A DNA stretch of 64,000 bases, from the NCBI GenBank assembly GCA_046351415.1, contig JAXLYO010000003.1, positions 124,001 through 188,000 on the forward strand, in the 5' to 3' direction. The translations under genes were made by a program, and so were the position numbers. This document shows positions 7,422-16,121 of the stretch, piece after piece. How positions within the stretch are numbered: the stretch's first letter is position 1; every line of letters begins with the position of its first letter. The stretch comes from JABFRG01 sp046351415. GTDB taxonomy: Bacteria > Myxococcota_A > Polyangia > Polyangiales > Polyangiaceae. The notes beneath the pieces were generated by a model. That model did no database searches. It had not been told where the DNA came from and worked only from the letters and a program-made list of their open reading frames with translations.

Positions 7422-9191
7422 ATGAGCACAAATGACTTCACCCTCGTGTGCGGAGCCTCACGATGGCTGCTCGCTCCGCTCGTCGTCGCTGGCTTCGTCG
7501 CTTGCGCGTCGGAACCCTCGACACCGGAGGGGACGGACGGCGGCTCGAGCAGCTCGAGCAGCTCGAGCGGTTCGAGCGGTGTGAATGGAGACGGCGGCGT
7601 GAACACCGACGCGGGCGATGGCGCCATCCCCGACGACGAGCCGCCCTACACCCCTACGGTCACGTATTACGTGAGTACCTCCGGCAGTGACGATACGGGT
7701 GACGGTACGCAGGCGAAACCGTGGAAGTCGCTTGGCAAGGCGGCGGCCACGGTCAACACACAGGGCGCGCTCATCAAGATTCTCGCCGGAACGTATACGG
7801 AGACGACGACTGCAAAGCTCGCGGTCGGCGTCAGCGTCGAAGGGGAAGGCGAAGCGACGATTCTGAAGTCGACGCTCACCGCCGACTGGACGCCGATGAT
7901 CGATGCGGAATCGCCGGAAGGCACGATGGGCGACCAACACATCAGTGCGCTCAAGCTCGATGGTCAAAAGCTCTCGACTTTTTGGGCGGTGCGAGTGACG
8001 GGCCGCAGCAACGTGAGTATTCACCACACGACGATGGTCGACTTCAAAGACCGGGGCGTCATGTTCAATGGCCGAACCGACAACGTTGCCGGCGCGCCGA
8101 AGATCTTCTCGACGAAAAATCGGTACCATCACAACGTCGTGCACAATTGTGCCGCCTTCAACACGCCCAATGGCGTCTACGGTCGAGGCGCGATCAATAT
8201 CGGCGGCCAAGATGGCATGACGATTCACGACAACGTCATCACACAAACGGAGCGTCCCACGGGCTACAATGGGTGGCCCATCAAGTACGACCTCGACGGC
8301 TACAACAAGGCCATCAAGATCTACAACAACACGCTCACCAAGAATATCTTCATGGGGGCGTACTCGGGCGAGGACGACTGGGATTTCGCCATCGAGCTTT
8401 GGAACAGCCTCGGGGGAATCGAGATCTTCGGGAACAAGATTCAAGGCGCGATCGACCTCGTCGAATCCCATCAGACGACGTATCCGTTCGGATTTTGGAT
8501 TCACGACAACGTTCTGACGCAGCCCACGCTGAATCCAAACATCCAGTCCGGCATCATTACCGAGCAGGACGCCGAAGGGTTCTTGGTCGAGAACAACGTG
8601 TTCGACAAACTCACGGGAGGATTCGTTGCATTCATCGAGCGGTTCTCCCCGCTCAATACGCTCAAGAACATCGTCATTCGGAAGAACTTGTTCACCAACA
8701 TGGGGCGCTCGACCGGAAACGGCAACAACGGTTACGGCATTCTCTTCCAAGGCGAGGACAATGCGCCGTTCGTCATCGATGGCGTCCACATCTTCAACAA
8801 CACCATCGTTGCGGCTCCGGGCAACGCTCCGTTCTTCGCCATTTCGCTCAATCCAGGCGGGACCCCTGGCGGAACGCTCGCGAGCTTGGCCGTGAAGAAC
8901 AACATCGTCGTCGGCTTCGAATACACGTGGTTGAGCGTCGACCAGGCAAATTGGATCACCGGGCTTTCGGTTCAGAACAACGATGCGTTCAACAACAAGA
9001 GCGCAAATGCGGCGCTCGTGACGGGAACGCCGAAGATGTACGTCAACTCGAACAACCTCATGGCGGACCCGCAGTTCGTGTCGGGTTCCGACTTCAATCT
9101 GAAGGCGGGGTCGCCATGCATCAATACGGGGCTCAACGTCGGACTACCCTTCAAGGGCTCGGCGCCAGACATCGGCTGGGCCGAGCAGTAG
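7422..9191 (+). CDS. Secreted right-handed beta-helix lipoprotein
   Basis: The 589-residue product has a signal ending in the lipobox GFVAC (Cys28). A Ser-rich linker follows, encoded by short repeats of GAGCAG/CTCGAG units near 7545-7580. Then comes the entry motif of parallel beta-helix proteins: YYVSTSGSDDTGDGTQAKPWKSL, with ILAGTYTET soon after. The middle is built of repeated N-x-I/V units such as IHDNVIT, IYNNTLT, IFGNKIQ, IHDNVLT, IRKNLFT, IFNNTIV and VKNNIVV. The end (DFNLKAGSPCINTG, then DIGWAEQ) is typical of DUF1565-like proteins. It is probably a surface polysaccharide-binding or lyase-like protein; no catalytic residues can be assigned. Confidence 0.85.
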   Translation: MSTNDFTLVCGASRWLLAPLVVAGFVACASEPSTPEGTDGGSSSSSSSSGSSGVNGDGGVNTDAGDGAIPDDEPPYTPTVTYYVSTSGSDDTGDGTQAKPWKSLGKAAATVNTQGALIKILAGTYTETTTAKLAVGVSVEGEGEATILKSTLTADWTPMIDAESPEGTMGDQHISALKLDGQKLSTFWAVRVTGRSNVSIHHTTMVDFKDRGVMFNGRTDNVAGAPKIFSTKNRYHHNVVHNCAAFNTPNGVYGRGAINIGGQDGMTIHDNVITQTERPTGYNGWPIKYDLDGYNKAIKIYNNTLTKNIFMGAYSGEDDWDFAIELWNSLGGIEIFGNKIQGAIDLVESHQTTYPFGFWIHDNVLTQPTLNPNIQSGIITEQDAEGFLVENNVFDKLTGGFVAFIERFSPLNTLKNIVIRKNLFTNMGRSTGNGNNGYGILFQGEDNAPFVIDGVHIFNNTIVAAPGNAPFFAISLNPGGTPGGTLASLAVKNNIVVGFEYTWLSVDQANWITGLSVQNNDAFNNKSANAALVTGTPKMYVNSNNLMADPQFVSGSDFNLKAGSPCINTGLNVGLPFKGSAPDIGWAEQ

Positions 9192-9202
9192 GCCTTCGGT
9201 AA

Positions 9203-9781
9203 CTACGGGGTCGTCTTGCGGGCCCGCGTAGAAGGGCTTTGCATCCAGGCGGGCTTTGCTTTCGCCACCTTCTTCCCGATGGCGCAGGTTTCGTCGTGGG
9301 CACCGGGCAGGTATCCAATGCTCATGAGAAACTCACCCACGATTTCTCCGCCCGTAAAGCGAAACGTCTTCTTGAAGACCCGGACCCATTCTTCCTTCGT
9401 CTTCGGGTGATGAGAGGCCAGCCACTCCCGGAAAGACCCGTGGGATTTCTGTATCGAAACGAGCGTCTTTGCGTTCTCGATGGCCGCTTCGACTTTAAGA
9501 CGATTTCGAATGATGCCGGGGTCCCCAAGAAGACGGGTGCGATCCTTTTCTGTGTATCGTGCAACTTTTGCGATGTGAAAGTCGTGATAAGCCTTTCGGA
9601 ACGTCTTTTCCTTCTTGAGAATGGTTTCCCAACTGAGACCGGCTTGATTGATTTCGAGCATCAGCCGGCAGAAGAGCTCGTTGTCGTCTTCGATGGGAAA
9701 CCCGTAGGCGGTGTCGTGGTATGCGCGATGGATACTCGCGCGCTCTGGGGGCATCGACTGAATGGCGCGGCAATAGGACAT
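9203..9781 (-). CDS. tag: DNA-3-methyladenine glycosylase I
   Basis: The 192-residue product matches Tag, which excises 3-methyladenine from alkylated DNA. Signatures are the N-terminal MSYCRAI with the first zinc-binding Cys, YHDTAYGFPIEDDNELFCRLMLEINQAGLSW containing the base-pocket Glu and Trp, and the C-terminal GAHDETC that supplies further zinc ligands. Length is normal for the family (about 187-195). It is convergent with the beta-helix gene. Its 5' end lies 56 bases from a decayed ferritin-like gene on the other strand. Confidence 0.9.
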   Translation of the reverse strand: MSYCRAIQSMPPERASIHRAYHDTAYGFPIEDDNELFCRLMLEINQAGLSWETILKKEKTFRKAYHDFHIAKVARYTEKDRTRLLGDPGIIRNRLKVEAAIENAKTLVSIQKSHGSFREWLASHHPKTKEEWVRVFKKTFRFTGGEIVGEFLMSIGYLPGAHDETCAIGKKVAKAKPAWMQSPSTRARKTTP

Positions 9782-9837
9782 ACGAGAGAGTCACCGTACC
9801 GTCTTCGGGCCCGAGAGCGAACGAACTTCGCCCGCCC

Positions 9838-10020
9838 ATGCTCGTTGCCGAACTCGTCGACAACGATGGCTGGACGATGCTCGTACAACTCGCGCGCGCT
9901 GTAGGACAGGAAGAGCTCGCAGCGTCGTTCGAAAAGGCGCACAAAGAAGAAGACGAGCACCTTCTTCTCGTACGTGGGTGGATCAACGACGCGACGCTCA
10001 ACGAGGCAAAGCCCAGCTGA
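9838..10020 (+). pseudogene. C-terminal remnant of a ferritin-like domain protein
   Basis: A 60-codon frame (MLVAELVDNDGW, then LVQLARAVGQEELAASFEKA, then EEDEHLLLVRGW) matches the last helices of the roughly 170-residue ferritin-like proteins common in myxobacteria. In those, the acidic EExxH motif is paired with iron ligands in earlier helices. Those earlier helices are missing; tag on the opposite strand occupies the place where they would be. No ribosome site precedes the ATG. I read it as the tail left after a deletion or rearrangement. A functional short helical protein is less likely. Confidence 0.6.
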
Positions 10021-10038
10021 GCGCGACCGAGCCGCTCG

Positions 10039-10515
10039 TCAGCCTCGGCGAGCGGCGTCGATCTTCGCGACGTCGATCTTTTTCATGCTCATCATGGCGT
10101 CGAAGGCGCGCTTGGCCTCGGCGCCGCCTTTGGCCAGTGCTTCGGTGAGCGTGCGCGGTGTGATTTGCCAGGAGAGCCCCCACCGGTCGCGACACCATCC
10201 GCATGCGCTTTCCTCACCGCCGTTGGCGACGATGGCGTTCCAATAGCGATCCGTCTCCTCTTGGTCGTCGGTGGCGACTTGGAAGGAGAACGCTTCCGAG
10301 TGCTTGAAAATGGGCCCACCGTTGATGCCGACGCAGGGAATGCCGAGGACGGTGAATTCCACCGTGAGCACGTCGCCCTGTTTGCCACTCGGGTAGTCGC
10401 TCGGAGCCTTGTGGACAGCCTTGACTTCGCTGTTCGGAAACGTTGCCGCGTAGAAGCGTGCGGCTTCCTCGGCATGCTTGTCGTACCAAATGCAAATCGT
10501 GTTCTTCGGTGTCAT
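10039..10515 (-). CDS. VOC family protein (PhnB-like)
   Basis: The 158-residue product has the paired beta-alpha-beta-beta-beta units of the vicinal oxygen chelate fold and the sequence style of PhnB/3-demethylubiquinone methyltransferase-like proteins: ICIWYDKHAEEAARFYAATFPNS, FTVLGIPCVGINGG, and GGEESACGWCRDRWGLSWQI. Catalytic activity has not been shown for most of this subgroup. It is a free-standing gene, convergent with the ferritin remnant. The C-terminal tail (MMSMKKIDVAKIDAA) is typical of this group. Confidence 0.88.
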   Translation of the reverse strand: MTPKNTICIWYDKHAEEAARFYAATFPNSEVKAVHKAPSDYPSGKQGDVLTVEFTVLGIPCVGINGGPIFKHSEAFSFQVATDDQEETDRYWNAIVANGGEESACGWCRDRWGLSWQITPRTLTEALAKGGAEAKRAFDAMMSMKKIDVAKIDAARRG

Positions 10516-10572
10516 GAGCGTTCAAGAAAACTAGCGCCGTCAGCGTCGAATGGAAGGGAAATGCGGTGCGCC

Positions 10573-10872
10573 TCAGCGGCCCGTGCGTTCGCGATGTTTG
10601 CAACCTGGCCAGCAGCACGGCCTGCGCATGCCTTCCTCGAGCTCTTCCTGTGTGCGCCGGATGCGCCGTTGCCGCGTGAGGTCTTGCTTGGCATCTTCGA
10701 CCCAGCAGATGAACTCGTTGCGAGCGAGTGGGGTAATGTCGGTCCAGGCCGCCAAGGCCGTTGGATTGGAGGCTAGTGCCACGCGCAAGTCGGCAGGCAG
10801 CTTGTGAACGACACCGCCGGGGATGCGCATGCCTCGAGTTATGCCGATGAAGGCTCGTGCTGGCAATCGCAT
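10573..10872 (-). CDS. YdeI/OmpD-associated family protein (short form)
   Basis: The 99-residue product contains the OmdA/YdeI helical region: LPADLRVALASNPTALAAWTDITPLARNEFICWVEDAK, then TRQRRIRRTQEEL. It ends in EGMRRPCCWPGC, seen in short members of the family. The DUF1905 N-terminal domain of longer members is absent. The start is ATG 10872, with AAAGGA upstream; a TTG at 10896 would add eight residues. The molecular role of the family is poorly defined (envelope and bacteriocin protection in enterics). It is 57 bases upstream of the VOC gene on the same strand and may be co-transcribed with it. Confidence 0.82.
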   Translation of the reverse strand: MRLPARAFIGITRGMRIPGGVVHKLPADLRVALASNPTALAAWTDITPLARNEFICWVEDAKQDLTRQRRIRRTQEELEEGMRRPCCWPGCKHRERTGR

Positions 10873-10934
10873 CCATCGTCCTTTCGGAAAAACCAAAGGG
10901 TTCCCGCGGACGGATTGCTCGGGGACGGGGAGCC

Positions 10935-11435
10935 GTGAAGCGCCTCCATAGCGTTGATCGGAACCTGCTTCCCCTGGTAGCAGCTTTGCCGCATGGCAAG
11001 GCGAGAACCAAGCGCAAACCCATCGTCCTGGCTTTGGGGAGGGACGCTCGTACGAGATGGGACCTCCTTCGTGCCGTCTTCAAAGCAGATGGGGACGAAT
11101 CCCGTCGGCAGTATTCGATCTCGGAATGGTGGCTCGACCCTCATACGCGTGGTCCGGGGCCCCACGGTCACGAAGACGACGTCTTCTTCGTGATCGACAG
11201 CACGATGAGCTTCTTCGTCGGAGGCACGTGGGTCGACGCCCCGAAAGGCTCGCTTGTCATCGCTCCGGGAGTCACGCCGCACGACTTTGAAAACCGAACC
11301 AGTAAGCGCGCCGGGGCCCTCAACGTTTCGGTTCCGGGGGATTTCGAGGCACAAATAGAGGAATCGCCGCGCGTGGTTCCGAGCACGTTCAGAAGAAGAC
11401 GCTCGTACGACGAACGCACCTCGAAAGAAGCCTAG
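10935..11435 (+). CDS. Cupin-domain protein
   Basis: A single beta-barrel cupin occupies the centre of this product (up to 166 residues). The first cupin motif is GPHGHEDDVFFVI with two metal-ligand His and the Glu position, followed by MSFFVGGTWVDAPKGSLVIAPGVTPHDFENR, the second motif with its His. The ending LNVSVPGDFE is usual for the group. The start is uncertain: I used GTG 10935, which follows GGGGAG, but residues before about 45 look poorly conserved. A start near codon RTKRKPIVL is possible. It is divergent from the ydeI-like gene, with coordinates running on directly. Substrate unknown. Confidence 0.75.
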   Translation: MKRLHSVDRNLLPLVAALPHGKARTKRKPIVLALGRDARTRWDLLRAVFKADGDESRRQYSISEWWLDPHTRGPGPHGHEDDVFFVIDSTMSFFVGGTWVDAPKGSLVIAPGVTPHDFENRTSKRAGALNVSVPGDFEAQIEESPRVVPSTFRRRRSYDERTSKEA

Positions 11436-11552
11436 AGGTGTGTCGGCTTTCGGGCCTTCACGAACTCGAGCTCGCGGGGCGCCCGAGCAGTAGCGCGAGA
11501 AAGCATTTCTTCATCCAGCGATTTGCTTCCCATCCACTGCCTGGGGCGACGG

Positions 11553-11756
11553 GTGAAGCTCCGGCTTCGGCCCCACACCGTGCGCACGCACGTTTTTCTC
11601 GAACCCGGTCGCGCTTGCTGTTGTGCCAACGACTGGAGTCCGGGAATGCCGCGAACGTCATGGGTAACCGAGGCCGATGTCGATGCTCCGGTGATGGAAC
11701 TTCCCTTCGACATCGAAGAACTTCGTGGCGTTTGCGATCCTGCGGCACCGCAGTGA
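11553..11756 (+). CDS. Possible small protein
   Basis: A 67-codon frame with codon choice similar to neighbouring real genes, ending MPRTSWVTEADVDAPVMELPFDIEELRGVCDPAAPQ when split at natural breaks. GTG 11553 follows GGGG at a usable distance; TTG 11523 is the alternative. The N-terminal half is Arg/His/Cys rich (FLEPGRACCCANDW). No family recognised. It may be a fragment of a larger lost gene. The gap between the cupin gene and the hybrid kinase (11436-11888) holds nothing else I can support. Confidence 0.3.
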   Translation: MKLRLRPHTVRTHVFLEPGRACCCANDWSPGMPRTSWVTEADVDAPVMELPFDIEELRGVCDPAAPQ

Positions 11757-11888
11757 CGGTGCCCATCCATCTCCGAAGTCGCTAGGCTTTTCCATTGCGA
11801 GCTCACGACGTTGCGAAGGGGCGCTCCTTGCAGGATGCAACCATCGCGACTAACGTTTTCGTTCTCGTGCCACGGCACGACGAAGACC

Positions 11889-14432
11889 ATGGCGCTTCAA
11901 GCACTTCGAACCATCGCGAGAGCTCTGTCGAATCCGCTTACGCCATCGCAAGCCGCAGACATCGTGATCGAAATCGTCCAAGAACGATTTCACCCGTCTG
12001 CGAGCGTTCTCTACTTGGTCGATTCGAGCGACGACGCGGTGCTCTTGGCGTCGCGGGGCTTCACCGAAGGTGCGCGAACGCGCTTGGCCCGCGTTCCCAT
12101 GTCGACGGAATTGCCCCTCATGCTCGCGATGCGGTCGTCCGAACCGGTTTGGTGCGCCACACGTGCGGAGCTCTTGTCTCGATTCCCAGAGCTGTCTGCG
12201 TGGGAGGGACCTGCAGAGCAACTGCAGGCAGTGCTCGCCGTGCCTTTCATGATCGATCACCATGTGCTCGGCGGGCTCGCGCTGGCGTTCGACCGAGAAG
12301 AATGTCTCGATGCGCTACAGCGTGAAGTCTTGTCGACCATCGGCGACCTCACGGCTCACGCCATCGATCGCCATCGCCTCGAGGAGCGTTTTCGAAAAAT
12401 GCATGATGCTACGCCAGATGGAATCGGCATCTCGCGACCCATTCGCGACGCGAACGGCAAGATCAAAGACTTTCAGTACGTCTACGTGAACCCGACCATC
12501 GAACGAGCCATGGGGCATCCTGCCAACGAGCTCGTGCAGCGCACGCTTCTGGAATGGCTTCCCGGGCTCGACCAAACGCCCTTTTGGCAGGCGTTCTGCC
12601 GAGTCGCAGACACCGGCAACCACGAGACCTACGAGCAGCCTTACAACGACAACGGGTGGACCGGCTGGTTCCGCAACACCGTCGTCAGCTTGGGCGACGA
12701 GATTGCCATCACGTACAACGATATCACGGCGCAGAAGCGGGCCGAGCGCTCTGTTCGTCTGCTGGCGGAAGCGAGCATCGTGCTCTCCTCGTCGCTCGAC
12801 TACGATACGACGTTGGCCTCGCTCGCCAAGCTCGCTGTTCCGAGCATCGCCGACTGGGCGACTGTCGACATGCTGGACCCCTCGGGGAAGCTGCGGCGCC
12901 TCGCCGTTGCGCACGTCGACCCCGCGAAGGTCGCCCTGGGCTTCGAAATCTCGAGGCGATACCCCGCCGACCTGAACGCACCGCATGGCCTTCCCAATGT
13001 CATCCGGACGGGGCGCGCCGAAATGGTCGCTGACATCAGCGATTCCCTTCTCGAGAGCAGCATTCAAGACCAGGAACTGCTCGGCATCATCCGCAACGTC
13101 GGTCTCCGTTCGTACATTTGTGTGCCGTTGAAAGCGCGCGGTCGCGTCGTTGGGGCCATGTCGGTTTACGCCGCCGAATCCGACCGACGCTACGGAGAGG
13201 AGGACCTGCGACTCGTGGAAGACCTTGGCCGAAGGGCGAGTGTCGCGATCGAGAACGCGGTCCTGTACCAGGCTGCCGAAGACGCAAACCGCGCGAAGGA
13301 CGAGTTTCTTGCGGTGGTTTCTCACGAACTTCGAACCCCGCTCAATGCGATCACCGGGTGGATTCACCTTCTGCGTGAGGAGACGCTCGCACCCGAGCGG
13401 CGAGCACGGGCACTCGAGACGATCGAGCGCAACGCGCGCTTGCAGAATCAGATCATCGAGGACCTACTCGACGTAAGCCGAATCGTTTCGGACAAGCTAC
13501 GGCTCGACGTGCAGACGGTCGATCTTCCGCTCGTCATCGAGCGTGCGATCGAAACCGTACGGCCCGCTGCGACAGCAAAGAACGTCACGATTCGGCAGGT
13601 GGTCGACCCCGGCGCTTCCCCCGTGTTTGGCGATCCGACGCGCCTCGAGCAGGTCGCGTGGAATCTCCTGAGCAACGCCGTCAAGTTCAGCAATGCCGGC
13701 TCGGAGGTGATGCTCGTGCTCCAGAGAGTCGACTCTGCCGTCGAGATCATCGTCAAGGACAAGGGCCTGGGCATCGATGCGGCCTTTTTGCCGCATGTCT
13801 TCGAGCGCTTTCGGCAGGCGGATTCGAGTACGACGCGTTCCCGTGGTGGCCTCGGGCTCGGACTGGCGATCGTGCGCAAGCTCGTCGAGTTGCACGGGGG
13901 TAGCGTTCACGTGGAAAGTGAAGGACCCAACAAGGGCGCGACGTTTCTGGTGCGGCTTCCGATTTCGGTGGTGCGTTCGACTTCCATATCGCGTCCGCCA
14001 GCCGTACAGCTGCTCGCACACGACGCGAATGCCTCGTATCCCGAGCTCGAAGGTGTGCACGTGCTCGTTCTCGACGACGAACAAGACGCGCGCGACCTTC
14101 TCACGGCCGTGCTGACGCGATGCAAAGCAAAAGTCACCGCTGCTTCGAGTGTGCGAGAAGCACTCGAAGTAATCGAGCGCGAACGCCCCACGGTCGTCGT
14201 TTCGGACATCGGTATGCCGGAGGAAGACGGCTACGCGTTCATTCGAAAACTCCGCGCGCTGCCCCAAGAGAAGGGGGGAAGTACACCCACCGTTGCGCTG
14301 ACCGCCTATGCGCGCGCGGAAGAGCGGACGAAGACCCTCGTGGCGGGCTTCAATATGCACTTGCCGAAGCCCGTGGAGCCGACGGAGCTCTTGGCCGTGC
14401 TCGCAAGTTTGACGGCCGTGCTTCGTGGGTAG
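11889..14432 (+). CDS. Hybrid sensor histidine kinase, GAF-PAS-GAF-HisKA-HATPase-REC
   Basis: An 847-residue soluble kinase. A GAF domain spans about 1-150 and a PAS domain about 165-280 (TPDGIGISRP). A second GAF domain spans about 290-455 (YICVPLKARGRVVGAMSVYA). HisKA follows with the phospho-His in VVSHELRTPLN (near 477). The ATPase has N-box NLLSNAVKFS, G1 DKGLGID and G2 GGLGLGLAIV. The C-terminal receiver has DDEQDA and the phospho-Asp in VVSDIGMPEEDG (near 770), with TAYA and KPV at the switch positions. No membrane segment, so it senses a cytoplasmic signal. The start is ATG 11889 before ALQALRTIA; upstream in-frame starts exist. No cognate regulator is adjacent. Confidence 0.9.
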   Translation: MALQALRTIARALSNPLTPSQAADIVIEIVQERFHPSASVLYLVDSSDDAVLLASRGFTEGARTRLARVPMSTELPLMLAMRSSEPVWCATRAELLSRFPELSAWEGPAEQLQAVLAVPFMIDHHVLGGLALAFDREECLDALQREVLSTIGDLTAHAIDRHRLEERFRKMHDATPDGIGISRPIRDANGKIKDFQYVYVNPTIERAMGHPANELVQRTLLEWLPGLDQTPFWQAFCRVADTGNHETYEQPYNDNGWTGWFRNTVVSLGDEIAITYNDITAQKRAERSVRLLAEASIVLSSSLDYDTTLASLAKLAVPSIADWATVDMLDPSGKLRRLAVAHVDPAKVALGFEISRRYPADLNAPHGLPNVIRTGRAEMVADISDSLLESSIQDQELLGIIRNVGLRSYICVPLKARGRVVGAMSVYAAESDRRYGEEDLRLVEDLGRRASVAIENAVLYQAAEDANRAKDEFLAVVSHELRTPLNAITGWIHLLREETLAPERRARALETIERNARLQNQIIEDLLDVSRIVSDKLRLDVQTVDLPLVIERAIETVRPAATAKNVTIRQVVDPGASPVFGDPTRLEQVAWNLLSNAVKFSNAGSEVMLVLQRVDSAVEIIVKDKGLGIDAAFLPHVFERFRQADSSTTRSRGGLGLGLAIVRKLVELHGGSVHVESEGPNKGATFLVRLPISVVRSTSISRPPAVQLLAHDANASYPELEGVHVLVLDDEQDARDLLTAVLTRCKAKVTAASSVREALEVIERERPTVVVSDIGMPEEDGYAFIRKLRALPQEKGGSTPTVALTAYARAEERTKTLVAGFNMHLPKPVEPTELLAVLASLTAVLRG

Positions 14433-14490
14433 CGCTCCCTCTGGGGCTACGCTACCGACGTTGCGTTGCGGCGCATCCTCGCGCGTCCTT

Positions 14491-15283
14491 CTAGGCTTTG
14501 CTTGCAGATCCCGGTTCCGTGAGTCCCCTGTGCATCTCTGCGACGGCCGCCGACGGCATGAGTAGGGACATCGCGACCCGAAGCTTGTTCTGCCACCCCG
14601 CAACCACGTCGCCGTCGCCGCGCATCATGGCATCGAAGCCGGTCTGGGCGACTTCACTCGCGGGCTGCTTCTTCTGCACGCCCACCTTGGTATCCATCAG
14701 GTCCGCGCGCTCGAAAAACTCCGTCTCGGTCGCGCCCGGCATGAGGCAGGTCACCGTGACGCCGCTGTCTTTGAGCTCGGCACGAAGCGCAAAGGAGAAG
14801 GAGTCGAGAAGCGCCTTCGTGCCATTGTAGACGGCTTGGAATGTCCCGGGCATGAAACCCGCGATGGAGCCGGTGATGAGAATGCGTCCTTCTCCACGTT
14901 TGCGCATTTCACGGCCCATGCGTTGGAGGAGATAGAGCGTACCCGTGACGTTCGTGTCGATGACGCGCTGAATGTCGGACCACTCTTGATCCAAGAAGGC
15001 GCGTCCGAGCCCGCGTCCGGCGTTGGCGAGTAGCGCTGCGACAGGACGGTCTCCCACAGCGCCGAGAAGGCGTTCGACGCCCTCACGCGTGGCAAGGTCG
15101 GCTTCGACGGCATCGACCGTTACGCCGCTTTGACGAAATGTCTCAGCGGCAGTTTGAATCTCGGGTTCGTCTGCGGCGACGACGAGGTTGTAGCCTTTGG
15201 AGGCGCAGATTTTCGCGAGCTCGAAGCCGATGCCGGAAGAGGCGCCGGTGATCACTGCGAGGGGGGCGTGCTTTGATAGCCAT
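14491..15283 (-). CDS. SDR-family oxidoreductase with a frameshift near its start
   Basis: The body is a classical short-chain dehydrogenase: TGASSGIG for cofactor binding, NAGRG, the catalytic Ser in ITGSIAG, and YNGTK with Tyr and Lys. A perfect AAGGAGAA site and ATG at 15283 precede MAIKAR, but that frame runs out of phase with the SDR frame. Removing one C from the six-C run at 15261-15266 would join them as MAIKARPLAVITGASSGIG. The coding interval therefore carries a single-base insertion, which could be a sequencing error, slippage or true inactivation. Without repair, the SDR frame has no good start. Substrate unknown. Confidence 0.8.
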
Positions 15284-15385
15284 GTTCGTATTCTCCTTGT
15301 GCCCGATGAGTTCGGGAGTGAACGCGCTTGCAACAACCGAACCTCGGATCAGCTCCGTGGGTATCGAACTTGCAGCCACGTGGGC

Positions 15386-16009
15386 ATGCATCGCGTTCTT
15401 CGAAAAGTGTTGATGGGGGCAGGGGCAGGCATCGTCGCGACGGGGGCCATGTCGCTCCTCATGGCGGGTTTCGCGAAAGCCGGGGCTCTGGGCGAGCCGC
15501 CTCCTCGGAAACTCACGCGCAGGGTCTTCCGTCGCCTCGAAATGCCCTTTCACTCGAGGAACGCGGAGAACGTCGCCTCTCTTTTGGCGCACTTCGGTTA
15601 TGGGGCACTCCTTGGCGCGCTCTTCGGACTTTTGCCACGCACGGCACAATCGCGGCGGAGCGGGGCTGCGTACGGCCTCGCGATCTGGGCGAGCAACTAT
15701 GCCGGTGTGATCCCATGGGCCAATCTCATGCCGCCACCCTCGCGCGATCGCCCCGGTCGCCCCACCGCGATGATTGCCGCGCATCTCGTGTACGGCGCCG
15801 TTCTCGGGGGGTTGTTCGCGAAAGCGCGTGCCAAGGAGCTCGTCCGTGATCGCGTCGTCGTCGTATGTGGAGGCTCCCGTGGGCTCGGTCTCGCAATGGC
15901 GCGCGAAGCGGCTGCGCGCGGGGCGAAGGTCGCTATTTGCGCGCGCAACGTGAACGACCTACGCCACGCGGAAGACCAGCTGCGCAAATATTCGGGTTCG
16001 CTCGCGTGA
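15386..16009 (+). CDS. Small membrane protein fused to a truncated SDR N-terminus
   Basis: Residues 1-150 form a DUF1440/DUF6789-like membrane protein. Hydrophobic segments occur at about 7-30 (VLMGAGAGIVATGAMSLLMAG), 70-90 (YGALLGALFGLL), 100-120 and 135-150. The motif VIPWANLMPPPSRDRPGR is typical of that group. Residues 153-207 then read RVVVVCGGSRGLGLAMAREAAARGAKVAICAR, the NAD(P)-binding start of an SDR enzyme. It stops about 55 residues in, before any catalytic motif. The fragment cannot be an active dehydrogenase. Either a fused SDR gene has lost its C-terminal two thirds, or two genes have merged after a deletion. It is divergent from the frameshifted SDR. Confidence 0.75.
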   Translation: MHRVLRKVLMGAGAGIVATGAMSLLMAGFAKAGALGEPPPRKLTRRVFRRLEMPFHSRNAENVASLLAHFGYGALLGALFGLLPRTAQSRRSGAAYGLAIWASNYAGVIPWANLMPPPSRDRPGRPTAMIAAHLVYGAVLGGLFAKARAKELVRDRVVVVCGGSRGLGLAMAREAAARGAKVAICARNVNDLRHAEDQLRKYSGSLA

Positions 16010-16121
16010 ATTACTTTGTTCGGCGGTAATGAGGTCCTACGCCGCGGTGGGCTCGGGTGCAGCGACGCGCGAGGTGGGAACGGCGCCGGACGCGCACGTT
16101 CGATTGCGCTAGAATCCGCGT

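Noticed and set aside
7458..8789. Long minus-strand frame opposite the beta-helix lipoprotein
   Set aside because: Shadow of the plus-strand gene in GC-rich DNA; the plus frame has signal peptide, lipobox and repeated beta-helix motifs.
11432..11890. Long minus-strand frame between the cupin and hybrid kinase genes
   Set aside because: Ser/Arg-rich with atypical codon use and no ribosome site; the plus-strand frame at 11553 looks more coding.
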